DNA from: CAJMNU01 sp905214855
GTDB lineage: Bacteria; Bacillota; Clostridia; Lachnospirales; Lachnospiraceae
Reading direction: 5' to 3'
NCBI GenBank assembly: GCA_937890595.1
Contig: CALADM010000020.1
Location: 1-64,000, forward strand
Length of the DNA: 64,000 nucleotides
This document shows positions 26,787 through 36,186 of this stretch, in pieces. How positions within the stretch are numbered: the first letter of the stretch is position 1; each line of letters starts with the position of its first letter. Below the pieces are notes generated by a model. The model did not search any database and had not been told where the DNA came from. It saw only the letters and a program-made list of their open reading frames with translations. Made by a program: the position numbers and the translations under genes.

Positions 26787-27353
26787 TTAACGGCTGATCG
26801 CAACCACTTTCAGATTTCCCTCTTCTGTCATTCCAAGGGCAATATGAATCGTTCCCTCTCCCATTGTGGCAAGATCATCCTTGTCCGTCTCCATCTTGGA
26901 GGTATCGATATCACGGATCACATTTCTCAAACGGTCTGTAAAGATATCTTCTGGTTTGAGTTTTAAAAATTCGTCCTTATTTGCGATCTCAATTCCTTCT
27001 CCATCAGGACTTACAATTCCGATCGGATATGCCACCAGATCTGCCATTGCCTCCAGATCCTGATCTGCCACTGCTTTTTTTACCTGATCTGCTAAAATCT
27101 GCAGATCACTGACTTTTTTCTCCGTCTCTTTCTCTGCAGAACTTTCTTTTTGGGATTCTTCCTCAGACCCCTGAATCTCCAATGTCTCTTTGGTCTCTTT
27201 CTCTGCCTCAGTCGTCTTTTCTGTAGATTCTGATGCCATTGTCACTTTCTCTGTCGCTTCTGTCGTGGTATCTGCTTTTTTCCCACAGGCTGCTGCCCCC
27301 AACACCATAAGGCTCAACATGCCGATTCCCAATGCTTTTCTGTATTTTCTCAT
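26787..27353 (-). CDS. Predicted lipoprotein with Glu/Thr-rich linker
   Basis: 188 residues. Signal peptide with lipobox LGAAAC (Cys23) marks it as a membrane-anchored lipoprotein. A low-complexity Glu/Lys/Thr/Ser linker (about 26-80) leads to a compact domain (about 83-188) containing DLEAMADLVAYPIGI and LKVVAISR. That domain recalls small folds of Clostridia lipoproteins that measure about 100 residues; function unknown. Starts 80 bp after the nrdD stop on the same strand; no clear terminator lies between, so co-transcription is possible. Confidence 0.7.
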   Translation of the reverse strand: MRKYRKALGIGMLSLMVLGAAACGKKADTTTEATEKVTMASESTEKTTEAEKETKETLEIQGSEEESQKESSAEKETEKKVSDLQILADQVKKAVADQDLEAMADLVAYPIGIVSPDGEGIEIANKDEFLKLKPEDIFTDRLRNVIRDIDTSKMETDKDDLATMGEGTIHIALGMTEEGNLKVVAISR

Positions 27354-27433
27354 GTTTCTTCACATCCTTTTCTTATTGTTCAGGGGGCTTTCTCAACGCT
27401 GCCAGCATCCCGCACTGCGAAAGACACAGATCC

Positions 27434-29896
27434 TTATTTTTGATTCTGCTCCGCAAATTTACGGATATTGGAAGCGTTCACAAACTTTACGATCTCCCCA
27501 TTTTTAATCTGTACCAGAGTGGGTGCCTGCATAATGCCAAGCTGATTGCTCAGTTCCATATTCTCTTCCGCATCCACAACCTGATATTCTACATTTTTTA
27601 AAAACTCTTTTGCTTTGCTGCAATTTGGACAGGTTTTTGTTGTAAACAGGTAGATCCCACTCTCTTTTAACATACCCGATTTCGATATCACGACATTTGA
27701 GGAATTCTGCTTTTTCTCCTGAGCCGCAAACTTTGGACTATTCTGTGAAACTTCCTGTGACATCTCCTTTGTCTCTTTACAGTCTTCATGTTCCATATTC
27801 ACCATGATGCTGCCTTTTCCATGGCTGTGCATCACATCATATGTCTTTCTGTTCTTATACTCTTCCAGCTTTCCTTCATTCCAGTTCTGTACCGGTCTGT
27901 AATATCCTGTGATACGACTGTATACCTCCGCTGGTTTTTTGCACTTTGGACATGTAAAATGTTCTCCGTTCAGGTATCCGTGTTCCTTACAGATAGAGTA
28001 TGTCGGTGACAGTGTATAATACGGCAATTTATAATTTTGTGCAATCGTGCGTACCAGCTTTGCGGCAGCTTTCCAGTCTGGCAGCTTTTCACCTAAAAAT
28101 GCATGGAATACAGTTCCTGATGTATAGAGAGTTTGAAGCTCGTCCTGAATATCCAGTGCATCGAAAATATCTTCTGTATAGCCAACTGGCAGATGAGAAC
28201 TGTTTGTATAATATGGTACTCCATTTCCCTCAGAGGCTGTGATGATATCCGGATAGCGTTCCTTGTCATGTTTTGCCAGACGATATGTTGTGGATTCTGC
28301 CGGTGTTGCCTCAAGATTATAGAGATCCCCATACTCTTCCTGATATGTTACCAATCGCTCTCTCATATGATTCAGCACATCCACTGTAAACTGCTGTGTC
28401 TCCTTATGAGTCAGATCCTTACGCAGCCAGCGTGCATTCAGCCCTGCCTCATTCATGCCAATCAAACCGATCGTGGAAAAATGATTGGAAAAATCTCCCA
28501 GATATCTCTTGGTATAAGGATATAAGCCTGCATCCAGTAGTCTTGTGACAACCTCTCTCTTTGTCTTCAAAGAACGGGCTGCAATATCCATCATATGATC
28601 CAGACGTTCATAAAATTCTTTCTCATTGACAGACAGATATGCGATCCTTGGCATATTGATCGTGACAACCCCTATAGAACCTGTGCTCTCGCCAGAACCA
28701 AAGAAACCGCCTGTCTTCTTTCTCAGTTCCCTAAGATCCAATCTCAACCTACAACACATACTTCTGACATCACTTGGCTGCATATCGCTGTTGATATAAT
28801 TAGAAAAATATGGTGTTCCATATTTCGCTGTCATCTCAAATAAAAGACGGTTATTCTCTGTATCAGACCAATCAAAATCTTTTGTGATAGAATAGGTCGG
28901 GATCGGATACTGGAATCCTCTTCCGTTGGCATCTCCCTCGATCATCGTCTCAATAAACGCACGGTTTACCATATCCATCTCTTTTTTACAGTCTTTGTAT
29001 TTAAAATCCATCTCCCGACCGCCTACGATCGCTGGCATCTCTGCCATGTCATCTGGTACTGTCCAGTCCAGAGTGATATTGGAAAACGGAGCTTGTGTTC
29101 CCCAGCGGCTTGGCGTGTTCACACCATAAATAAAGGATTCAATACACTTTTTAACCTCCGAATACTTCAGGTTGTCTGCCTTTACAAAAGGAGCAAGATA
29201 TGTATCAAAGGAAGAAAATGCCTGTGCGCCAGCCCACTCATTTTGCATGATCCCAAGGAAATTTACCATTTGATTGCAAAGTACGGAAAGATGTCTTGCC
29301 GGTGAAGAAGTGATTTTTCCGGTAATTCCACCAAGTCCCTCTGTGATCAGCTGTTTTAATGACCAACCTGCACAATATCCGGTCAGCATAGACAGGTCAT
29401 GGAGGTGGATATCTGCGTTGCGGTGTGCATCTGCGATCTCCTGATCATAGATCTCTGATAGCCAGTAGTTCGCTGTGATCGCGCCAGAATTGCTGAGAAT
29501 CAGACCGCCGACAGAGTATGTCACAGTAGAATTTTCCTTCACACGCCAGTCTTCTACTTTGACATAACCATTCACAACATCTTTGTAATCCAGCATCGTC
29601 GCATTCATATTGCGGATCTTCTCACGCTGCTTGCGGTACAAAATATATGCCTTTGCCACATCGGTATATCCGGTCTGCTCTAACACATGTTCTACACTGT
29701 CTTGGATCTGTTCCACGCAGATATGACCATCCTTCATCTTAGGCTGAAAATCTGCTGTCACTCTTAAAGACAGCAGTTCCAAAATCTCATGGTTGAAATC
29801 TTTCTTCGTTGCCTTGAACGCCTTCTTTATCGCCTCTGTGATCTTAGTAAGACTAAATTCTGCAATTTCCCCATCACGTTTTACCACTTCTATCAT
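27434..29896 (-). CDS. nrdD: Class III (anaerobic) ribonucleotide reductase with fused thioredoxin-like domain
   Basis: 820 residues from the ATG at 29896 (MIEVVKRDGEIAEFSLTKI), which has AAAGGAG upstream; a longer frame is rejected. N-terminal ATP-cone (about 1-95), catalytic barrel, Zn-type cysteines CKEHGYLNGEHFTCPKC, and glycyl-radical motif RITGYYR with Gly664. After it come a Gln/Ser-rich linker and a thioredoxin/glutaredoxin-like domain with CPNC (Cys756, Cys759). It reduces NTPs to dNTPs without oxygen; the fused domain may supply or recycle the reductant. It needs an activase; nrdG lies 2.8 kb upstream. A promoter and tandem NrdR-type boxes precede it. Confidence 0.93.
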   Translation of the reverse strand: MIEVVKRDGEIAEFSLTKITEAIKKAFKATKKDFNHEILELLSLRVTADFQPKMKDGHICVEQIQDSVEHVLEQTGYTDVAKAYILYRKQREKIRNMNATMLDYKDVVNGYVKVEDWRVKENSTVTYSVGGLILSNSGAITANYWLSEIYDQEIADAHRNADIHLHDLSMLTGYCAGWSLKQLITEGLGGITGKITSSPARHLSVLCNQMVNFLGIMQNEWAGAQAFSSFDTYLAPFVKADNLKYSEVKKCIESFIYGVNTPSRWGTQAPFSNITLDWTVPDDMAEMPAIVGGREMDFKYKDCKKEMDMVNRAFIETMIEGDANGRGFQYPIPTYSITKDFDWSDTENNRLLFEMTAKYGTPYFSNYINSDMQPSDVRSMCCRLRLDLRELRKKTGGFFGSGESTGSIGVVTINMPRIAYLSVNEKEFYERLDHMMDIAARSLKTKREVVTRLLDAGLYPYTKRYLGDFSNHFSTIGLIGMNEAGLNARWLRKDLTHKETQQFTVDVLNHMRERLVTYQEEYGDLYNLEATPAESTTYRLAKHDKERYPDIITASEGNGVPYYTNSSHLPVGYTEDIFDALDIQDELQTLYTSGTVFHAFLGEKLPDWKAAAKLVRTIAQNYKLPYYTLSPTYSICKEHGYLNGEHFTCPKCKKPAEVYSRITGYYRPVQNWNEGKLEEYKNRKTYDVMHSHGKGSIMVNMEHEDCKETKEMSQEVSQNSPKFAAQEKKQNSSNVVISKSGMLKESGIYLFTTKTCPNCSKAKEFLKNVEYQVVDAEENMELSNQLGIMQAPTLVQIKNGEIVKFVNASNIRKFAEQNQK

Positions 29897-29982
29897 AATT
29901 TCTGCTCCTTTCCATCTGTATGTGCTGCCTGAGCTTGTTTTCACGTTACCAACACCTACAGCCCCAAACGGGTATGGATTCC

Positions 29983-30011
29983 ATTATAGCAGACCCACCA
30001 TCAAAACACAA
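29983..30011 (-). promoter_or_regulatory. Promoter of the first nrdD
   Basis: On the - strand: -35 TTGTGT (30006-30011), 17-bp spacer, -10 TATAAT (29983-29988). The -35 lies inside the nearer NrdR-box-like site, which suits repression when dNTP or ATP levels are high. Confidence 0.75.
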
Positions 30012-30052
30012 TATCCTGATTTTTTATTTTCTTTATAAACTAGATATAGTGT
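30006..30052 (-). promoter_or_regulatory. Tandem NrdR-box-like operators upstream of nrdD
   Basis: Two 16-bp sites, ACACAATATCCTGATT (30006-30021) and AAACTAGATATAGTGT (30037-30052), resemble the NrdR consensus ACACwATATwTwGTGT in their outer halves. Their starts are exactly 31 bp apart, three helical turns, as is usual for NrdR sites. The same spacing is found before the second nrdD. Confidence 0.75.
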
Positions 30053-30090
30053 AAAACGTCCATTCTTCCTATTTTCAGAAAATCCTTTAT

Positions 30091-31350
30091 TTACGGGCTT
30101 TTCTTCGCCTCTGAAAGAATTTTCATATACAATTCTGCTGGCAGATATCCTGTGACCGTGATTCCATCCTGTCCATATTCCTCAGAAATCAGCTCACCAT
30201 ATTTTCGGATCTGCTGTATCTTTCCTGCGTCTTTATATGCATATACATGCTCAAAATACACTCTTCTCGCCTTTAAGATCTGTACCAAAAGCTCTTTGAG
30301 CGTATCCAGCCCCTCTCCTGTCTTTGCAGAAAGGCAAACTTGATGATCTGACGACATATCTCTCAAATAACTAAGATCTTCGGCAAGATCACATTTATTA
30401 AAGACAGTAATGACCGTTTTTCCCTCCACTCCTAACTGCTTTAACGTTTCGTATACAATATACATCTGCGTGTCCCGCCATGGATTGGAGCTGTCCACCA
30501 CATGCAAGATCAGATCACTATATTTTGCTTCCTCTAATGTACTTCGGAATGCATCGATCAGGTGATGTGGCAATTTTCGGATAAAACCTACAGTATCTGT
30601 TAAAAGGATCTTCTGACCCCCCGGAAGTTCCAATCCTCTGGTTGTCGGATCTAATGTCGCAAATAATTTATCCTCAGCAAGGATTCCTGCATCTGTCAGT
30701 GCATTTAACAGTGTGGACTTTCCTGCATTGGTATATCCCACGATCGCTACCACTGGTGTATGGCTCTTCCCTCTAAGTTGTCTGGATACCTCTCTGTGGC
30801 GTTTCACTTCCTCCAGTTCTGCTTTCAATCTCCCGATCCGTTCATGGATCAAACGTCTATCCGATTCCAGCTTTGATTCTCCTGGTCCTCTTGTTCCAAT
30901 TCCGCCTCCCAGACGGGATAAAGAATTGCGCAGTCCCACAAGGCGCACCGCACGGTATTTTAATTGTGCCAGTTCAACCTGAATTTTTCCCTCTCTGGTG
31001 GTCGCATGACGGGCAAAGATATCCAGAATCACCATCGTTCTATCCATAACCTTAGTATCCAATGCTTCCTCCAGATTTCTCAGCTGTGCAGGGGATAATT
31101 CATCATCGCATACGATCCCTGTCGCCTCTGTCTCAAAAATCCTCCATCTGACTTCTTCTAATTTTCCCTTTCCCAGATACGTTCCTGGGTGGATCTGCTC
31201 CCTGTTCTGAATGATCTTATCCAATGTGACCGCTCCCGCAGTCTTTACCAGCTCCTCCAGCTCATCTAGAGAAGCTGCTGTGTCATCCTCCTCACAGGTA
31301 CTGACCCCGACAAGAATCACACGCTCTTTTGCCTCTTCTATCTCAAACAC
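30091..31350 (-). CDS. hflX: HflX, ribosome-associated GTPase
   Basis: About 419 residues from a GTG at 31350 with GGGAG seven bases upstream; a TTG 27 bases further up has no RBS. N-terminal HflX domain with the glycine-rich hallmark RLGGGIGTRGPGESKLE, then G1 GYTNAGKSTLLNAL, G3 DTVGF, G4 NKCD and G5 SAKTG. HflX splits stalled or hibernating 70S ribosomes and helps in heat or antibiotic stress. The last gene of a run nrdG, dut, TPR lipoprotein, hflX on the - strand with gaps of 28-56 bp, probably an operon. Confidence 0.93.
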   Translation of the reverse strand: MFEIEEAKERVILVGVSTCEEDDTAASLDELEELVKTAGAVTLDKIIQNREQIHPGTYLGKGKLEEVRWRIFETEATGIVCDDELSPAQLRNLEEALDTKVMDRTMVILDIFARHATTREGKIQVELAQLKYRAVRLVGLRNSLSRLGGGIGTRGPGESKLESDRRLIHERIGRLKAELEEVKRHREVSRQLRGKSHTPVVAIVGYTNAGKSTLLNALTDAGILAEDKLFATLDPTTRGLELPGGQKILLTDTVGFIRKLPHHLIDAFRSTLEEAKYSDLILHVVDSSNPWRDTQMYIVYETLKQLGVEGKTVITVFNKCDLAEDLSYLRDMSSDHQVCLSAKTGEGLDTLKELLVQILKARRVYFEHVYAYKDAGKIQQIRKYGELISEEYGQDGITVTGYLPAELYMKILSEAKKSP

Positions 31351-31399
31351 TTCATTTCTCCCGTCTGTTAAATCCAAAAATCTATACAGTTCATATTTC

Positions 31400-32203
31400 T
31401 CAACGAGTTTTCAAAAACTCCAGCTCTCTCTTTGCTTCCTCATCTTCTGTATAAACTGTCACATATGCTTCTAACAGTTCTCTCGCCTTGGCAAAATCAC
31501 TGCAATATTCATATGCCACCACCTGATTAAACAAAAGTTCCTGTTTCACAGAATCTTCTGATGGCGAAACTTCTGCTGTGTCAGTCTGTTCCTGTTCCCA
31601 CATTGTGATTCCCTGTTCAAATGCCTCTGCCGCCTTCTGTGGTTCATCCTGCTTTAGATAACAAAGTCCGATCTGATTATAGAGCGCTGGTGAAGCTGTT
31701 CCTTGTGACATAGCTTCCTCCAGCAAGGTCATTGCCTCCTCTGTCTGTCCCTGTTTTAACAGTTCCTGTCCCAAAACAAGCCTTGCCTCACCACTTCCAG
31801 ATGCATCCTGTTTCAATGTCTTTCCCTTCTCAAATGACTCCTGCGCTTTTGAAAGCTCTCCCATAGAAGCCTGTGCCATACTGAGGAAATAATAATACTC
31901 TGCCTTTTCCTCATCTGCCTGCAACAGGATCTGATATGTCTGTGCCGCAGATGTATAATCTCCCATTGCATATTCTGCCTCTGCTCGGTATTTTAATACA
32001 TCCAGCTCAAATTTTCCTACCAGACCATTCGAATGGGATATCGCTTCATCAAACTGCGTCACTGCCTCCTCATAACGTCCCTCATCCAAAGCTGTAATTC
32101 CTGCCATCCTGTAATCTTCTTTTGATATTCCCTCTTTGCATCCTGCAAGTAAGAGTGTCCCACAGGTCAGCAGAATCAAAAACACCTTCTTATTTTTCCT
32201 CAT
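31400..32203 (-). CDS. TPR-repeat lipoprotein
   Basis: 267 residues from the ATG at 32203 (MRKNKKVFLILLTCGTLLLA), with GGAGAGG upstream. Lipobox LLAGC anchors it outside the membrane. About six tetratricopeptide-type repeats follow (for example ALDEGRYEEAVTQFDEAI, YAMGDYTSAAQTYQILLQ, YLKQDEPQKAAEAFEQGI). TPR domains mediate protein contacts; the partner is unknown. It lies between dut and hflX in a probable operon. Confidence 0.85.
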   Translation of the reverse strand: MRKNKKVFLILLTCGTLLLAGCKEGISKEDYRMAGITALDEGRYEEAVTQFDEAISHSNGLVGKFELDVLKYRAEAEYAMGDYTSAAQTYQILLQADEEKAEYYYFLSMAQASMGELSKAQESFEKGKTLKQDASGSGEARLVLGQELLKQGQTEEAMTLLEEAMSQGTASPALYNQIGLCYLKQDEPQKAAEAFEQGITMWEQEQTDTAEVSPSEDSVKQELLFNQVVAYEYCSDFAKARELLEAYVTVYTEDEEAKRELEFLKTR

Positions 32204-32259
32204 CGTGCCTCTCCACTCTTTCTGCCCGAATCTCTGATCGCTCAACATCCCATCCGTTT

Positions 32260-32694
32260 TTACTGTTTTCCTGTACTCCCAAAACCGCCTCTGTTGCTGT
32301 TTCCCAGATTTTCCACTTCATCAAACAGGATCTGTGGCTGATGTTCCATAATACGGAATTGGCAGATGCGGTCATTGACGTGGATCACCGTGTCCCTCAT
32401 TGCCAAAGCAGAAAAATGCCACTGATCCTGATCGCCGCAATAGCTCTCATCCACGACTCCCATATGATTTGCCTGAATGATACCAAAATTTTTATAGGTA
32501 CTGCTTCTTGGAACAATATGGGCTTCATATCCCTTTGGCAGTTCCATTGCCACTCCAAGCGGAATCAGAACCCAGTCTCCTTTTTTCATCTCTACTTCTT
32601 TTGCGGCTCTTAAATCGATCCAATCTGATTTTCCATCCACATAGCAAAGTTTTTCAATCTCATCTGAAAAATACTTGATCTTGATTGTTTCCAT
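32260..32694 (-). CDS. dut: dUTP diphosphatase (dUTPase)
   Basis: 144 residues, normal for trimeric dUTPases. Conserved motifs in order: DLRAA (27-31), PRSSTYKNFGI (62-72), GVVDESYCGDQDQW (79-92), RICQFRI (108-114) and the glycine-rich RGGFGSTG C-terminus (135-142). It hydrolyses dUTP to dUMP, keeping uracil out of DNA and feeding dTMP synthesis. Lies 28 bp after nrdG, which supplies the reductase activator, so the two act in the same dNTP pathway. Confidence 0.94.
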   Translation of the reverse strand: METIKIKYFSDEIEKLCYVDGKSDWIDLRAAKEVEMKKGDWVLIPLGVAMELPKGYEAHIVPRSSTYKNFGIIQANHMGVVDESYCGDQDQWHFSALAMRDTVIHVNDRICQFRIMEHQPQILFDEVENLGNSNRGGFGSTGKQ

Positions 32695-32722
32695 CCTTCT
32701 TCCATTATCCTTTCTAATCCTT

Positions 32723-33217
32723 TTATTCTATCTCGTACAAAACAACCTCTCCACTCTTTAGGGTCTTTTTTACATCGATCACTCTCTGGTTTGCGCTCCC
32801 TCTCCAATGCAGTTTTATATTCTTCTGAGCTACTATAAATTTCCCATCGATCAGCACATCCACCAGCTTAATATAAGGAAGATCACAGATCTCCTCCCAG
32901 TTATATCCAGTATACATCCAGATCGTTTTTTCAGGAAATTGTTCCTTTACCTCTGCCATCAGACTTCCCACTTCATCTCTATTTCCCATAAAAAGAGGAT
33001 CTCCTCCACTCAGTGTCAGACCAGACACATACGGGCGTTCCAGATATTCAAAAAGTTCCTTCTTTGCCTCCTCATCAAAAGGAAGACCTCCGCATGCATC
33101 CCATGTGATCGGATTCTGACATTCTGGGCAGTGATGGCTGCATCCTGCAAGCCAAAGCACTCCACGAAGCCCTTCTCCGTTGAGCATATCGTCTTTTGTA
33201 ATATTATGATACCGCAT
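32723..33217 (-). CDS. nrdG: Anaerobic ribonucleotide reductase activating protein (radical SAM)
   Basis: 164 residues, RBS TAGGAGA upstream. Radical SAM cysteine set CSHHCPEC (26-33) and SGGDP (about 70-74) for S-adenosylmethionine. NrdG makes the glycyl radical on NrdD. It is separated from the nearest nrdD by a small membrane protein gene and a strong terminator, so it is transcribed apart from both nrdD genes. It may serve both reductases. Confidence 0.94.
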   Translation of the reverse strand: MRYHNITKDDMLNGEGLRGVLWLAGCSHHCPECQNPITWDACGGLPFDEEAKKELFEYLERPYVSGLTLSGGDPLFMGNRDEVGSLMAEVKEQFPEKTIWMYTGYNWEEICDLPYIKLVDVLIDGKFIVAQKNIKLHWRGSANQRVIDVKKTLKSGEVVLYEIE

Positions 33218-33295
33218 ATCCTTATCTCCTATATTGTCTTCTTCATTGTCCTTTATCAGACTCTGGTATCATATCATATTTTTCCTGCTATTTCT

Positions 33296-33350
33296 AGCAA
33301 AAAGATAGCTGACTCATCTTTCGAAAAAACCGAAAGATGAATCAGCCATC
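33296..33350 (-). terminator. Long-stem terminator after the DUF5684-like gene
   Basis: 20-bp stem (33304-33323 with 33331-33350, two mismatches) and a 7-base loop, followed on the - strand by TTTTT. It ends the transcript from the second nrdD and the DUF5684-like gene. Confidence 0.85.
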
Positions 33351-33363
33351 TAAAAAGCAATCC

Positions 33364-33744
33364 TTATACCTGTGGTCCTTCATATTCTGCACTTCCAAAT
33401 CCTAAGATCATATAGAATAAGGATGGCAAAAGAAGCAGCCCAATCATAAAACCAGTTCCTTTTCCAAACGCCTTCGCCAGTTTCATGTTCACGATAACCA
33501 TAACTACAATATTGACACATGGAACTAACTGCAAAAGAAACAGCCAGCCATTTCCCCAGGCGATCTCATAGAGCTTATAACTTCCATAAAATGGGATCAA
33601 AGATGCCCAGCCCGGCTTTCCTGCCTTTACAAACATCTTCCACATACCGATGACCGCAAGAATGCTCAAACTCAACATGATCACCCAGTATACCATAAGC
33701 ACTGCACCTGATATGGCACTCTCATAACCGTACCCATACTCCAT
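33364..33744 (-). CDS. DUF5684-like small membrane protein
   Basis: 126 residues from the ATG at 33744 (MEYGYGYESA), nine bases after AGGAGG. Three to four membrane segments, with the family pattern MWKMFVKAGKPGWASLIPFYGSY in the loop after the first. Function unknown; the family occurs near signal peptidases and secretion genes but is poorly studied. Lies 180 bp after the second nrdD and before the terminator. Confidence 0.75.
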   Translation of the reverse strand: MEYGYGYESAISGAVLMVYWVIMLSLSILAVIGMWKMFVKAGKPGWASLIPFYGSYKLYEIAWGNGWLFLLQLVPCVNIVVMVIVNMKLAKAFGKGTGFMIGLLLLPSLFYMILGFGSAEYEGPQV

Positions 33745-33923
33745 ACTCATTTTCCTCCTTTGCATTTTTGCCTGAAAGACTCTCTTTCGCAATCAAACAC
33801 AAGCAACAGACAACACTCTGTATTGTTCTGTTTCAGGCTTTTTTATCATACCATATCTATCCTTTAAATGCAATGTCAGGAAACAATTCCGTATAGGTTT
33901 TTCTTTTGTTTCTCAAAGAGAAA

Positions 33924-36056
33924 TCACATACTCTTGCGCTCTTTGATCTCAGCCATCTTCGCATCATTGAGACGGGTATCTCCCTTTACTCTGGAATAAC
34001 TGAGATATCCATTCATACGATCGATCTTTGTCAGGTTGCTGCTTCCGCACTTTGGACATACATCCATATCCAGCTCCTCATGTCCACAGTCATCACAGTA
34101 AGACAGGGATAAATTCACTCCCTCATAAAATCCCATCTTCATCGCACGGCGTACCAGCGTTTTGATGGCTTCTTTATTGTAATCGATCGGATATTTGACA
34201 TACTGGATCTTTCCACCATTGGAAAGTTCCCAGAAACGATACTCAAGATCCTGTTTTTGGATCGGGGTGATATCCTCTGTCACATGACAATGGAATCCAT
34301 TGCTCACATATTCACGGTCAGAAACATTCTCTATAATTCCATACTTTTTACGGAACTGTTTTACCTGAAGACCACAGAGATTCTCTGCCGGCGTCGCATA
34401 AATTGCATACAGATTGCCGTCAGCTTCCTTGAATTCTTCCACCTTATCATTGATATGCTGCAGGACTTCCAAAGCAAACTGTCCATCTTCTACAAGGGAT
34501 TTTCCATTGTAAAGTTCCTGAAGTTCATTGAATGCAGTAATTCCAAATGATGCTGTCGCTGTCTTTAAAAGAGGTTTGATCTTGTCATGAAGCCCCAAAT
34601 GACCGCCGTAAAAGCCTCCCTCACAGTAGGCAAGAGGATTGGTGGATGCTCTCATCTCTCCCAAATATGCATACGTACGGATATGGATCTTACGGATCAA
34701 TTCAAGATAATAATCCAAAACTTCATAAAAATCTCTGCTCTCCTGTCTTGCCTTTGCAAGGATCATCGGCAGATGAAGGCTGACTACACCAATGTTAAAT
34801 CTTCCCACAAAAACCGGTTCATCTTTCTCGTCTGCTGGTTTCATGCCGCCACGGACATACCATGGAGATAGAAATGCACGGCAGCCCATAGGAGAAATGA
34901 TCTTTTTGTACTTTTTGTACATACTTGCAATATAGCCTTCTCCTGTCAAAGACAGCCAGTCTGGATACATCGTCTTAGAAGAACATTCGATTCCTGCTTC
35001 AAATACGTCTTCCAGTTCTTTTCCCGGTCCGTGAAGATTCTCATCATACAAAAAGACGATCTTTGGGAACAAAACTGGTTTTTTATGTCCGTCTTTTCCC
35101 TGTCCTTTCTTTCTCACATTCAACATTGTGATAGTTGCCATCTTTTCAAAACGGCTAGTTCCTGTTCCGGCAGTCATTGTGATAAATGGGTAATCGCCCC
35201 TGCTGGAAGAAACGGAGTTGAACTTGTACTCCCATCCTTGGAATCCCTGTTCCATCTCCCTTTCTACATCCTTCCATGCGATCTTTTCAGCCTTTTCTTT
35301 GTCAATTCCCAGTTCCTCATACTTCTGAATGTATTTTGCATAAGATTTTTCTGCATATGGTGCAAGGATCGTCTCCACACTAGGAACAGTAAATCCACCA
35401 TACTGCTGACTTGCTGCACTGAGCACAATATCTCCGATCACATCAAATGCGACATCCAGTGTCTTTGGTTCATTATACCAGATATTTCCCATCTCAAATC
35501 CGCCTGTCAGGACATTCTTGACATCAAACAGACAGCAGTTCATGGTATCACGACGTGCAGACATGTCATGGATATACAAATATCCCTCTCTGCATGCCTG
35601 CAGCTCCTCAACGGTCATAAAGAACTTCTGATACAAAGACTTATTTAACTCGTTAAAGATCAGACTGCGCTTTGTGGATACCAGCGCACTGTCTGTATTA
35701 CTGTTCTCCTTATCTCCAATATACATGATAGACTGGCTCTTCTTGTAAACCTCATCCAACATCTGCACAAAGTCCTGCTTGTAATTGCGGTAATCACGGT
35801 AGCTCTTGGCAACCTGCGGATTTACCCTCTCTAAAGCTCCCTCTACGATATTGTGCATCTGAGCGATCCGAATCTCTTTCACTCCCAGTTCTTCTACTTT
35901 CTCTGTCACAAAATTACAGATAAAATTCAATTCTGCCTGTGTAAAAGTGATCATGGCACGATCAGCTGATTTGTTTACTGCTACCACCACTTTCTGTACA
36001 TGAAAGTCCTCTCTTGTACCATCTTTCTTTATGATCTGAATCTCATTGTGATCCAT
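33924..36056 (-). CDS. nrdD: Second class III (anaerobic) ribonucleotide reductase
   Basis: 710 residues from the ATG at 36056, nine bases after GGAGGG; an ATG nine bases upstream directly follows the RBS and is too close. N-terminal ATP-cone (about 4-92), barrel with GTGTSRFEKMATITMLNVRK, NCCLFD active-site Cys region, C-terminal Zn set CDDCGHEELDMDVCPKCG and glycyl radical RMNGYLSYS with Gly683. It lacks the thioredoxin-like extension of the other NrdD and is a separate lineage, not a recent copy. Preceded by its own promoter and a pair of NrdR-type sites. Confidence 0.94.
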   Translation of the reverse strand: MDHNEIQIIKKDGTREDFHVQKVVVAVNKSADRAMITFTQAELNFICNFVTEKVEELGVKEIRIAQMHNIVEGALERVNPQVAKSYRDYRNYKQDFVQMLDEVYKKSQSIMYIGDKENSNTDSALVSTKRSLIFNELNKSLYQKFFMTVEELQACREGYLYIHDMSARRDTMNCCLFDVKNVLTGGFEMGNIWYNEPKTLDVAFDVIGDIVLSAASQQYGGFTVPSVETILAPYAEKSYAKYIQKYEELGIDKEKAEKIAWKDVEREMEQGFQGWEYKFNSVSSSRGDYPFITMTAGTGTSRFEKMATITMLNVRKKGQGKDGHKKPVLFPKIVFLYDENLHGPGKELEDVFEAGIECSSKTMYPDWLSLTGEGYIASMYKKYKKIISPMGCRAFLSPWYVRGGMKPADEKDEPVFVGRFNIGVVSLHLPMILAKARQESRDFYEVLDYYLELIRKIHIRTYAYLGEMRASTNPLAYCEGGFYGGHLGLHDKIKPLLKTATASFGITAFNELQELYNGKSLVEDGQFALEVLQHINDKVEEFKEADGNLYAIYATPAENLCGLQVKQFRKKYGIIENVSDREYVSNGFHCHVTEDITPIQKQDLEYRFWELSNGGKIQYVKYPIDYNKEAIKTLVRRAMKMGFYEGVNLSLSYCDDCGHEELDMDVCPKCGSSNLTKIDRMNGYLSYSRVKGDTRLNDAKMAEIKERKSM

Positions 36057-36071
36057 GTCTCCCATCCCTCC

Positions 36072-36118
36072 GCTATATATCTTGTGTTTTTCTATCTATA
36101 TAAAACTATATTTTGTGT
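36072..36118 (-). promoter_or_regulatory. Tandem NrdR-box-like operators before the second nrdD
   Basis: On the - strand ACACAAAATATAGTTT (36103-36118) and ACACAAGATATATAGC (36072-36087) lie with starts exactly 31 bp apart. Both have the ACAC..ATAT half of the NrdR consensus. They lie downstream of the likely -10, so a bound repressor would block elongation or clearance. Confidence 0.75.
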
Positions 36119-36131
36119 TTTTTAGGTCTTT

Positions 36132-36160
36132 ATCTTATCACGGTGCCTTATGGAAGTCAA
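36132..36160 (-). promoter_or_regulatory. Promoter of the second nrdD
   Basis: On the - strand: -35 TTGACT (36155-36160), 17-bp spacer, -10 TAAGAT (36132-36137). It lies directly downstream of the scpB stop. Confidence 0.7.
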
Positions 36161-36186
36161 GGTTTTCTTTTGGCGTTTTCCCTGCC

